Assembly (NCBI GenBank): GCA_018806985.1
Contig: JADANN010000315.1
Coordinates: 186,001-250,000, forward strand
Length of the DNA: 64,000 nt
Direction: 5' to 3'
Source of the DNA: Angiostrongylus vasorum
Taxonomy: Eukaryota > Nematoda > Chromadorea > Rhabditida > Metastrongylidae
Part shown: in pieces, positions 55,846-64,000 of the stretch
How positions within the stretch are numbered: the first letter of the stretch is position 1
How the letters are laid out: each line of letters begins with the position of its first letter
Notes under the pieces: model-generated
Told to the model about the DNA's origin: nothing
What the model saw: the letters and a program-made list of their open reading frames with translations, nothing else
Database searches by the model: none
Position numbers and translations under genes: made by a program

Positions 55846-58800
55846 AGATAGAAGGGAGCGTGTAGTACAGTGGTAGGAGGCGCTCTGCAATACATATGGG
55901 ATCGTTCCCAGCGCCCTAGGCTCACCATCCCTTCCATCCGTCCGGAGTCGGCAAATTGGTACCAGACTTGTCTAGGAGGAAATCAGCAGCGGCTCGATAC
56001 ATTGATAAGCCACCGCGAGTCATTGTGAAGGTCAGATATGGATTCAATCGCCTCAACCATGCTTGATGAAATCGATTGCATGGCGCATCCTTCAGGGATT
56101 GGTCAACTCCGAAAGCCGTTTTCTTTTATTTTATATTTGAGACAGAAGATGAAATAAAAATGTTCCTTTTGAGAAATTCATGCATACCCGTAAACTTTCA
56201 AGCTCACGAGTATTCTAGTTATCGAATAACGACCTACGGTTGTCAGTGCCATCATTCTTTCCGAAAATGTCCTCATTATCTGTTCGAAATTTTTTCCAGT
56301 GAGTTTCAAATATTAGATATAAACTGTCTACACACACATTTTTTATATTAATGATATGCATATTTCAATGATGATTGTGATACATGTCTATTTTGGAGCA
56401 ATTTTTTAGCCTCATTGGCTTTTAAAATTCCTTTTTTATAGAACTACAATTGACTCTGCACCTGCTTATGCACATATATTCTTTGGAGTGTTATCATATA
56501 TTACATGTCTTGCTCTGAATATATTTGTCATATGATGAAGTTTAGATTCAAGTGGAAATCTCTGGAAATGGTGAACTTCGGGTAGAAATCGACCCTGATG
56601 TGTTGTTCGATCAGTTCATTCAGGTTATATCCTGTGTGTGTAAGTGAGCCATGCAGAGATTTTTACTAAATACTGCCACAAACTGATCTCCAGTTCGTGT
56701 ATTGCGAAAGTACGAAAAGCTTTGGGATTGCTTATGACGTAGTTTAGTGAAGCACTGTGAGGAGTCGGACAGTGTATCATTGGCACTGTGCACTCAAAGG
56801 AATTCTTTCCTATGCTGGAATAAGTACGTTCAGTCGTTTCCTTCTCAACCAACTTTATTGCTTGCAGTAATTGAAAACGAATTACTAGTGGTATTCAGAA
56901 CAACGAGCACTACCTTGACGAAGATCATCTGCTGGAGCGATGGCCGGGCTAGAGCAACATGTATTCAGTGGAACAAGTCTTTTAGTGTAAAGGTACACGC
57001 ATATTTACCTTGTAATTATAGTGGTATTGTAGGACGAAGTAATTTAAAGTAGATCTTTTAAACTATAACTATTTATTCTACTAAGCACCAATCATATTAG
57101 CGAGGCGTTTAAATGTATTTCTTGATACTTGATACTTGAATGGCCCGTCCTCACTGGTTGTGCGGGCCTCTGCATAATCTCCATTTTTTCGGTGATTTGT
57201 TGGTTAAGCCATTATGGTTCTCTGCAGTCCCGAGGACAGCCTGGCCAAAGTCTGGCCCAGGTCGTCACCACGACAGGCAGTCGCAGCCCTTGTGGATCAG
57301 AGGGAGATTTACCACCATGCGACTTTGATACCAAGACGGTATTGGCTTACTCTTAGCTAAGCTTCTTGATGGAAGCGCCGGACTTCTTCTCAGCTTGGGA
57401 GACCCTGCCGGAGGGGACGAATCCCTCCGCTGTACATCGCAGTCCGACATCCAGGAACACCTCCCAGCCACGATGTAAATCGTTAGGAGGAAATGTATTT
57501 CACTACTGAGTAAACGTGGAATAGTTCGGAATTACAGTAGTTGCTATCAACAGTTGAGATTTTATCCTCCCAGTTTACCGTTTCAGCAACCGTTCTTGGG
57601 TGTCGAAGTGACGAACAGCAGAAATTTATTTTTTTGATGTCACCGACACCAAGATAGAACAACTTATGAGTAGTCCTGCCTCTGAAATCGATGTTTTTTT
57701 TGTTTCACATATTGTAAGACAGATCGGCGGCAGACGACGAAATATGTAGTTTTGCGGGTCATCTAAAAAGGAATTCTCTGAGATATAAAACATTAGTGGG
57801 ATTGTTTTTCACTCATCTGTTGTCTGTCTTATCGATTCTCGTTTATACTTATCTTCCACAGCTACCTCTGAATTTAGTGAATATTTGAGTGGGTTGGAAT
57901 GCTATCGAGCACCATAGTTTCCCCGGTAATTGCCAATCCTGGTAATAGTGCGCTTTAACACTTGAACTAGGCGAGTGAGAAGAAAATCTGGCCTGGGATC
58001 GGAGTTTTGCAAATTTGTCAGCATCGTTGTGGTTGTATCTCGCATTATACCTTGCCAACAAAAAAGTATTAGGCTGTAAATAAAAAGTTAAACATTGAAA
58101 ATGCTATTTATTTCGCTTTTATTTGTCAATGAACGGGCCTACAAATTCCTTCTTGCTCGAATTGTACTGAATAGGTTTTTGTTACGAGGTTGCTTCAGTA
58201 ACATTTGTTCACTAAGAGAAGGAATAGTCTTAACCGAACAATACCCATACTATATCCGACAATTTCGGGAAAATTATGTGTTCATTCTTCTGTCGATGAG
58301 TTAGGTTCCCATATAGAGGACGCATAGACTGGCCAGGCAACAAAGTACTCATTTTTGCGAACCCAGATATCGGCCACTTAAGCTGTGCTTGTGACAGGGA
58401 TGAATGTTTTACTAGCAGAGGACGTTCAACGATAACCTGTACAATAAAGATGAAAAAGAGTTAACTGTACAATGTTGTACCTTTATCTACTGCACTGACT
58501 TCTTTCTCTTCTTACCTGAAGCATAAAAAATTGCCTTCTGTTTCAATAAAGGGATCTTTAAAGCGTCACCACCACTTCGAAGCTGTTAACTACCATTTTG
58601 GTTCTCAAGAATTGCTTACATCGAAGAATTAGTAAAGATATTGTTTCTGGACTCCAACAAAGGGAACAATTTAGAGATACGAATTTCGATGAAGATTCAG
58701 TTGTGTTGTAGGACTAAAGTGGTAAGAGAAATATTGCAACAGCTAAAAATGTTAAGGAACTCAAGTCACTCTAAAGAAAAAAATTGGAGAAAAAAATGAA

Positions 58801-61800
58801 ATGAGGGGGAAGGTGAACGTTGTTTGCGAAACTAGTGGATCGATGGTTAGGTTTATTATCTCGAGATTTCTAGTTGTACTTCATTCATAAAAGGTAGTTT
58901 TGGAACTAAACCACATTCGAACTAATACAGGTTTGCAAAGGTGTTTCAGATGAAAAAATTATTTAGTTTGCTAATCACTCTATATATGGGAAGGTTCGGT
59001 GTTTGTGTTCAAGTGAAATTTTGGAAGAGCTTTTCTTTAAGGAGATCCGAGAGAATTTTCGAAGTAGAGATGAAGGTTTATTTCGAATCAACAGATGATT
59101 GTTTGCTGACATTAACGGTGCGATGAAAAGTTTGAGGTTTGTATATCGGCGGTGACCATGTTCTCATGTGTTTCTAAATTGCTATAGCTGAATCTTATCT
59201 ATAATATTGTTGTGCAATTTTCTTCTAGAGTAGGAGGTTTCACTAGTGTAATAAATATATGGGCGTTGTAGTTCCATTGCCGCTAATATGACTTCGATAA
59301 TGTACCCTACTAAAATTTCATATACTTTCGTCGTTAGAGGCCGTTAGAACATCAATCTGAAAACGTATTTAGGCGTTAAATGTTGTCGGTGCTGTGTTAT
59401 ACTTCTTCACGCGTAATCCACGATTCAAAGCTGCTCGGATGCTGAAATTTCTCAGTTCGATGGTCTCGCATCGTGTAATGGTGGCCATTCAACAGGTTAA
59501 CAGAGCGTTTTTGTGATAGTGTTTATCCCAGATCGTTAAGGTGTTGAAAAGTACATGAGAAACCGATTCGAATTTTTCTCTTCCTTTTTGTTTGTTAAGT
59601 TGAGTATTTCCAATATTGTATGTCTTAGACTTCTGTTGTTGTTTCATTAGGCTGTCCGGAAATTAATGTCCGATTTCAGCCTGTGTTGTCAAAGTTGCAT
59701 ATCTCATCTTTATTAATCGGAATAACCATTAAAATCTACACATTATTTCCAACGACGGGCAAGTTTGTTTATATCAGTTTCTTAATATTCCGGTCTTCTG
59801 GAGGTGACGAAGTCCTTGAAGTCAGTTTCGAGCGCGGTTTGGTTTCTGAGCTATTTTTCGCATAATAAGTTATTGAGATGCTTCAAGAATTGGTAGTCGG
59901 TCACCCGGATCCCAAGAAGCCGTGGTGGATCAAGCCAGCTGTAGACCACTAAACAGTCAGCATGGTCTTTTCTTGAGTATAATTTCAGCTTTGAAAGTAC
60001 TGCAGAGCTTCATCGCTGTCCAGCTACTGTGCCGACCGCGGCCGGTTGTTGTAGAGGGTGTACTTCTTGGTGGATATCAAACAACGGCTGAGAAACGAGA
60101 CGTTCCGGTTGCGAGAAAGAAATGCCGACGATACCTCAAAACCGATGTGCTTGATTGGTCGTCCAATTCGTGCGGCATCCTTTTGTCGAGCTTCTTTGGT
60201 TTTCCACTTTTGTTTAGGTCCTACGATAGAGTTGAGATCCTCACTTCGGGCGGTTTTGTAAGATCTCGAATAGTTGTTCATCTCTTTGCTTCCACCAAAC
60301 TTCAGCTCGTCGTCATCAGAAGCAGAACGACGTCCATGACCTTACTCGTCTTCAAGGTCGAATTCGCAACAACGAAAGTTCCTAAATTAGCGTTGCAGTG
60401 TCCATTTGTTAGCAATTCCTTGGTCACTTACTTCATCAATGTTTTGGGCCGCTGCACTACGTCCTATTTTGAATCCATAAAGGAAGATTTGTCGAAATTG
60501 CTATTGAAAATTGTATGTTATAATTTCATTAAACAGAGACAAAATACATAAAATAAGCTTTGCAGTTATATATAGTAATACACTGTTCAGAAAATTAGCT
60601 ATTGCAAAAACCTGTACAATAGGAAATCGGTTGTTAATTTCGAAGTAGTCCAACAAGTTTTTTATGTGCCGTATTTTTCACGTTTGTTCGTCGAAGGTTT
60701 ACTCATAATTTTATGTGGCAGATATGTTTCAGAACGTTCGATTTCAAAGATTCCTATGTAGCTAGGAAGAAGGTTGTACTCATTGGTTTCATGGTGCTTT
60801 AAGTAGTACGTATGCATAACTGAACAAGCTTGTAGAAATACAGCGTCTACATCTCACAGTGTAAGTTCAGCTGGACGATTGAATGTTCGCAGAGGATTGG
60901 GCATGAGAGGCGAATTTGGATTGCATTTAACTAGTTCTGCGGTGCATTCTACGAAAACCGGCTATTTGTTCACGAGTCCTTTCTATCTTTGAGTATTGAA
61001 CATTCAGAAAGCTGTGTATTGCTCTGCAATACCAAAATCAGTAATAATCAGATCAGTTTCGTAATTTTAGAGGTATTTCGCATACACGGAGTTGGGAACG
61101 ACGAGAGGTGTGGGAGTTATAAAAAGTTCACGATCAAGGTCGTGGTTTAATGTGGTACAATTTTAAACTAGAACGCCTCTCTGCCTTTTTTTTAGGTAGT
61201 CCAACACACGTGACACATGGTTTCTTCTGTGGTCGTTGAACCAATAAGTCGTTTATGAGTTTTAATGATAAGAATTAACTAGGGGTAACGACGAGCGTAA
61301 GCAAATCTAAGCCATAATATGTATAGAAACATGCAAAATTGGCTCAATCTTAGAAATATGAGCATTTGATTTATTCGGTATTAGCTCAGTTAATGTTCCT
61401 ATGTTGTCAGTTGTTCAAATTTTTCAGTCGACGACTCTGAAGAATTTACTCGAGCTTGACGAATTAGATTTCGGCTGTCTTGAAACATGGCTACTGTGGA
61501 GGTTGACTGATGGTAATGTGCACATTACTGAGGCATCTAACTGCTCGTCGACTGGAATGTTTGATCCATTCATAGTTAGTTTTTATCTCATTAGGAAGCT
61601 CGCCAATTCGTGAGATTTTATTCCATAGAACTTTGAAGGACGCAATTGTAATAATTTCCATATACTTACTTGACTTGATACTTGAATGGCCCGTCCTCAC
61701 TGATTGTGCAGGCCCCACCATAATTTCCACTTTGTCGTCGGAGTTTTACCAGTCTAACCATTGTGCTTCCCTGAAGTCCCGAGGTCAGCCTGGCCAAACT

Positions 61801-62293
61801 CTGCCCCACGTCTTCACCACCACAGGCAGTCGCAGCCCTTGTGGATCAGAGGAAGATTTGCCACCATGCGACTTTGATACCAGGGCGGTGGTGGATCCTG
61901 GTATTGGTTTACTCTGTTTAATCTTAGCTAGGCGTCCTCAAGGAAACGTCGGACTCCTTCTCAGCTTGGGAGACTGCCAGAGCACGAATCCCTCGCTGTA
62001 CATCGCAGTTCGACACCCAGGAACACCTTCCAGCCACGATGAGGCGGCAAACCGTTGGGAGGAATAATTTCGATATTCGTCATCAAAATTTAAATTGCAG
62101 GTTTAGGCAAATCGATGTCTTATATAGTTAGCTGAGTAGAATTTTTCAGAATGACTACAACATGGTAATATTGCGAATTATGGGTTTTCCGACGACGATT
62201 CTACCGCAAGTGGTTGACTCGGCCAACCATGCGAGACCACTAGGTCATGTGGCACAGCGATTGTTCTCGCGGAATATACCGATTTATGCCGTG
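54304..62293 (+). CDS. FGGY-family carbohydrate kinase, glycerol kinase 5-like, 3' part off window
   Basis: FGGY kinases phosphorylate glycerol or sugars with ATP; the GK5 branch has uncertain substrate. Exons found: 54304-54399, 56546-56639, 56748-56823, 56899-56992, 59373-59495, 61428-61574, 62150 to about 62293 (last donor uncertain), joined in frame to 258 codons, about half a GK5. Motifs in order: IAVDVGTTTIRACLYD (phosphate loop), VEIDPDVLFDQFIQV, LALCTQRNSFLCWNK (family STQRxTFxxWN), IICWSDGRA (family WQDLRA), VLYFFTRNPRFKAA, LDFGCLETWLLWRLTDG, EASNCSSTGMFDP, and ILPQVVDSANHAR. The DQQ segment and C-terminal ATPase half must lie beyond 62293. Introns are 2146, 108, 75, 2380, 1932 and 575 bp; all four long ones contain transposons. 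Confidence is high for family, moderate for the GK5 subfamily. Confidence 0.85.
54612..54972 (-). repeat. Repeat family C copy in kinase intron 1
   Basis: ACGTGGATGGTCTGCCTTCA at left to GGCGGTAAACCGTCTGGAGC at right; internal GATTTGCCACCATGGGGACT. The open frames across it are not genes. Confidence 0.88.
55070..55335 (-). repeat. SINE family D copy in kinase intron 1
   Basis: Minus orientation with the body at left (CTCGGCATTGATCAATCTCT), core (GTCTGGTACCAATTTGTTGA), box-B-like GGGATCGATCCCC and A-box region CAGTGGTCGGAGGCGCACTG at right. Confidence 0.82.
55743..55850. repeat. ATGTAT/TA microsatellite
   Basis: TATATGTATGTACATATG words followed by a long TA run to about 55842. It is immediately followed by a SINE D, whose TSD overlaps the end of the run. 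Confidence 0.95.
55855..56131 (+). repeat. Full-length SINE family D with 17-bp TSD
   Basis: TATATTTGAGATAGAAG at 55838-55854 and TATATTTGAGACAGAAG at 56132-56148 (16 of 17) bracket a 277-bp insert. Head GAGCGTGTAGTACAGTGGTA with A box TAGTACAGTGGT, box-B-like GGGATCGTTCCC, core CGGCAAATTGGTACCAGACT, TGTCTAGGAG, and body to a TTTTCTTTTATT 3' end. This copy defines both ends of family D. Confidence 0.88.
57122..57490 (-). repeat. Repeat family C copy with 11-bp TSD, kinase intron 4
   Basis: AAATGTATTTC at 57111-57121 is repeated exactly at 57491-57501. Minus orientation: TTGATACTTGATACTTGAAT tail at left, CCAGCCACGATGTAAATCGT start at right (a few bases of the start deleted). 369 bp. Confidence 0.92.
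57502..59372. other. Rest of kinase intron 4
   Basis: A decayed SINE B (about 57880-58085, GGAGTTTTGCAAATTTGTCA and the AAATAAAAAGTTAAAC flank) is the only repeat I recognise. The open frames 58095-58304 and 58941-59126 do not match any part of the kinase and have no other support. Confidence 0.5.
59648..60560 (-). mobile_element. mariner-type DNA transposon remnant with internal deletion
   Basis: On the minus strand, broken frames read mariner transposase in order: a helix-turn-helix region scrap, KKLDKRMPHELDD, a YTLYNNRPRSAQ segment (family DEKWILYDNRKRSAQW), WSTAGLIHHGFL, then directly FLKHLNNLLCEK and RRPEY. The stretch between SFLNPG and FxKHLDNFL, which holds the second catalytic Asp and the D34D region, is missing. 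The left terminus has a terminal-repeat-like GGCTGTCCGGAAATTAATGT next to TA; no right terminal repeat was found. Lies in kinase intron 5. Confidence 0.8.
60561..61427. other. Rest of kinase intron 5
   Basis: No repeat or exon recognised; it ends in a good TTTTTCAG acceptor at 61427. Confidence 0.5.
61659..62062 (-). repeat. Repeat family C copy with 9-bp TSD, kinase intron 6
   Basis: AATAATTTC at 61650-61658 repeats at 62063-62071. The 404-bp insert runs from the tail (ACTTACTTGACTTGATACTT) to the start (GGCGGCAAACCGTTGGGAGG). It makes up most of this 575-bp intron and defines family C ends. Confidence 0.92.
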
Positions 62294-63399
62294 GTGGATT
62301 CATTTGTGTTCTGTTTTGTAGACATTTCTTGTTATGCCTTTATTTACTTGCAAAAACGATTTTGTTCTCCACGTTAGTTGCTTGGATAGTTTGGTGACCC
62401 GTCTTCACAAATAATGGAGGCCCCAGCGTATCCTCCATATGTTTCTTTTTTATCCAATTGTTATTCATGTTAATGGTCCACTTTGATCATGGGCAATCTA
62501 AAAGGTTCTTTTCATGATCAATACATCGACTGAAGCTGCAACTGAAACTTGTAATATTAATAAAACTAAAGAACCATAATGAATCATAATCGAATAGTAT
62601 GAAGGCAACAACTCAGAACTAATGTACTCGCTATATGAGTGGTTTTCTTAAAGTCAAAGTCTGATGTGAGTCGGTTTGCTGTCATATTTAACGGTCAATC
62701 GAGCAGCGTTAACTCATATCAACTCATTCTGTTCCCGGTCAAAGGGGTTCTTTGCCATATTCAATTTATAGCCTACGCAGGACGAACCATTGTACCAAGT
62801 ATATCGCTATAAAAAGCCTTCCTCTGCTTTATAATATCTAAAATACTGTTTTCTGGGACGAATTTGTTCTTTAAACCGCGAATACTTGCTGATCAGGCGG
62901 GTTCAGGAATGGTGAGAGCTTCACACATGAGGAGGATACTAAGATGTCGCTGGGTTGCGTAGAGTGCTTCGACGACTGGTTGCTTTTTGTAGCGAGAATG
63001 AGGGTGTACATGCCTCCTTCTTGGAAAAAGATTGGCTATTATGAGTTGGTTTAAATTGTCTGCGCGTGTGGAGAAAAAATTAGCTTCTGACTAGATGCAG
63101 CAGCCACAAGAATCTTGGTATCCGACTTTAGGGGCTAAGCTTGGTTTTTAATTCAGGTTTACACGAATTCTTATAAAATTAGAGATGTTTAGCTAGCTGA
63201 TCAACAATCAGCATTATATGGAAGTGGAGGATGGAGGAGAGGAGATGTCAAGGTTTGAAATATTTGTCTATAAATTATTGTAGAACGAATTCATCTTCAA
63301 ATTTGCAAATAGTTGATTTGTTCCTTAATGTCCTTCGTTGGATCTCACAAACTACAATGATATTGCAAGTTTTTCTTATCTAATTCACAAGAGTGTATG
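62294..63399. other. Probable kinase intron 7, mostly unassigned
   Basis: A short family C fragment lies at about 62378-62445 (GGTGACCCGTCTTCACAAAT, GGCCCCAGCGTATCCTCCAT). No exon matching the DQQ segment of FGGY kinases was found, so the next exon is probably beyond the window. Confidence 0.5.
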
Positions 63400-63700
63400 G
63401 AGCCCAATACACGCTGAATTGATCGCTGGTTTAATCTTGCGCCATGGATTAACTAAACCGCCCATCCACTCAGATTCGGCAAGTTGGTACCAGTACTGCA
63501 TGATGAGAGAATAATTACACAAATTTGATATATATATATATATATATATTTCTACACACATATACGTATACATGGACGCTTAAAATTCATTGTGTAGTCC
63601 AGATATACATTCACGCATTTTTAGGTTGCTTAGTGGAGTTGAATCCATGGTGCATTCATTCCGTGCTGATTGTTCAGTGCTGGATGCTCGACCTCTTTTT
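63400..63700 (+). repeat. SINE family D copy split by a TA microsatellite
   Basis: Decayed head, core CGGCAAGTTGGTACCAGTAC at about 63477, then a TA run (63527-63550), then the D body (CCAGATATACATTCACGCAT, TTGCTTAGTGGAGTTGAATC). The TA run has expanded between core and body. Confidence 0.7.
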
Positions 63701-64000
63701 TAGATTACTAGGACGTTGAATATAGACAACGAATATTAAAAAATGAAATATTCACGCAATAAGTTTTAAATGGTAGCCTTCTTTATCGTTTTGGTAAAAT
63801 TTCATTAGAAACCCAGAAGATGCTCAAAATGAGTTATGCTATCCTATTTTGCATCCATAGTAAACTGTACTTATGTTGAGCTCGTGCTCCGTTGCGAACC
63901 ATATGGTGAGGGAAAAAATGATCAATTGTTGTTATATAGGAACTCAGCTTGCTAATTATACGCTAATTTAGACACTCCTGTGTACTACTCTTTATTGAAG
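63701..64000. other. Unassigned right edge
   Basis: Nothing recognised; presumably still within the kinase intron. Confidence 0.4.

Noticed and set aside
56868..56992. Kinase exon starting at the TTGCAG acceptor at 56867
   Set aside because: The frame closes, but the resulting peptide inserts residues absent from the family. The acceptor at 56898, with a separate exon at 56748-56823, restores the STQR-like and WQD-like motifs in register.
58941..59126. Candidate kinase exon (frame beginning MKKLFSLLITLYM)
   Set aside because: It has no similarity to the FGGY segment expected there; the exon at 59373-59495 supplies that segment in frame.
59922..60551. 209-codon + strand open frame, the longest on the + strand
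   Set aside because: It is the antisense shadow of the mariner transposase remnant read on the minus strand.
48298..62293. DNAJC3 and kinase genes as one operon
   Set aside because: The 2.2-kb gap between them is far larger than normal nematode operon spacing, and no SL2-type signal was seen.
1..64000. CRISPR arrays, bacterial genes or virus-derived genes
   Set aside because: None seen; all coding remnants fit nematode genes, LINEs, PLEs or mariner.

Overview
This window is nuclear DNA of a strongylid (clade V) nematode, most likely a hookworm of the Ancylostoma/Necator group. Three lines of evidence point there: intron-rich protein genes with many introns of about 55-165 bp and TTTCAG- or TTTAG-like acceptors; dense RTE-clade LINEs and Penelope-like elements (PLEs) of the type I know from hookworm genomes; and many tRNA-derived SINE-like repeats. 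The species call is inference. All boundaries and exon joins were read by eye, so repeat ends are approximate unless a target-site duplication (TSD) fixes them.

Three cellular genes are supported, all on the + strand. (1) A small coiled-coil protein gene (11276-12874, five exons, about 153 aa) that I cannot name. (2) A complete ten-exon gene (48298-52061, 497 aa) for the ER-lumen co-chaperone DNAJC3/P58IPK (dnj-7 in C. elegans), with signal peptide, TPR repeats and a C-terminal J domain with HPD. (3) The 5' half of an FGGY-family carbohydrate kinase resembling glycerol kinase 5 (exons from 54304 to about 62293); it runs off the right edge. In genes 2 and 3 most long introns contain recognisable transposable elements, while element-free introns are mostly short.

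Almost everything else is mobile-element sediment. 1-9.6 kb: old LINE scraps, SINEs and unassigned DNA. 9.7-11.1 kb: a PLE 3' portion split by a full-length SINE with a perfect 13-bp TSD. 13.3-19.7 kb: a nearly complete PLE (RT plus GIY-YIG endonuclease) interrupted by a 3.4-kb minus-strand RTE LINE with a 13-bp TSD; its tail carries a hammerhead-ribozyme-like motif. 19.7-21.3 kb and 36.8-38.15 kb: two copies of one dispersed repeat. 22.8-23.8 kb: RTE remnant. 25.9-30.2 kb: a second PLE followed by two PLE 3' halves arranged head to head as an inverted repeat with arms of about 1 kb. 31.5-46.4 kb: SINEs, PLE tails and three more RTE fragments. 46.4-64 kb: the two conserved genes and their element-filled introns.

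Four short interspersed families recur; the names A-D are mine. A and D have different tRNA-like heads but share a central domain of about 50-60 bp. B has a weaker tRNA-like character. C (about 370-400 bp) has a simple-repeat tail and shares its 3' end with an RTE LINE, which points to RTE machinery mobilising it. The most interesting observations are the shared SINE core, the LINE/SINE 3'-end sharing, the ribozyme-like PLE tails and the PLE palindrome.
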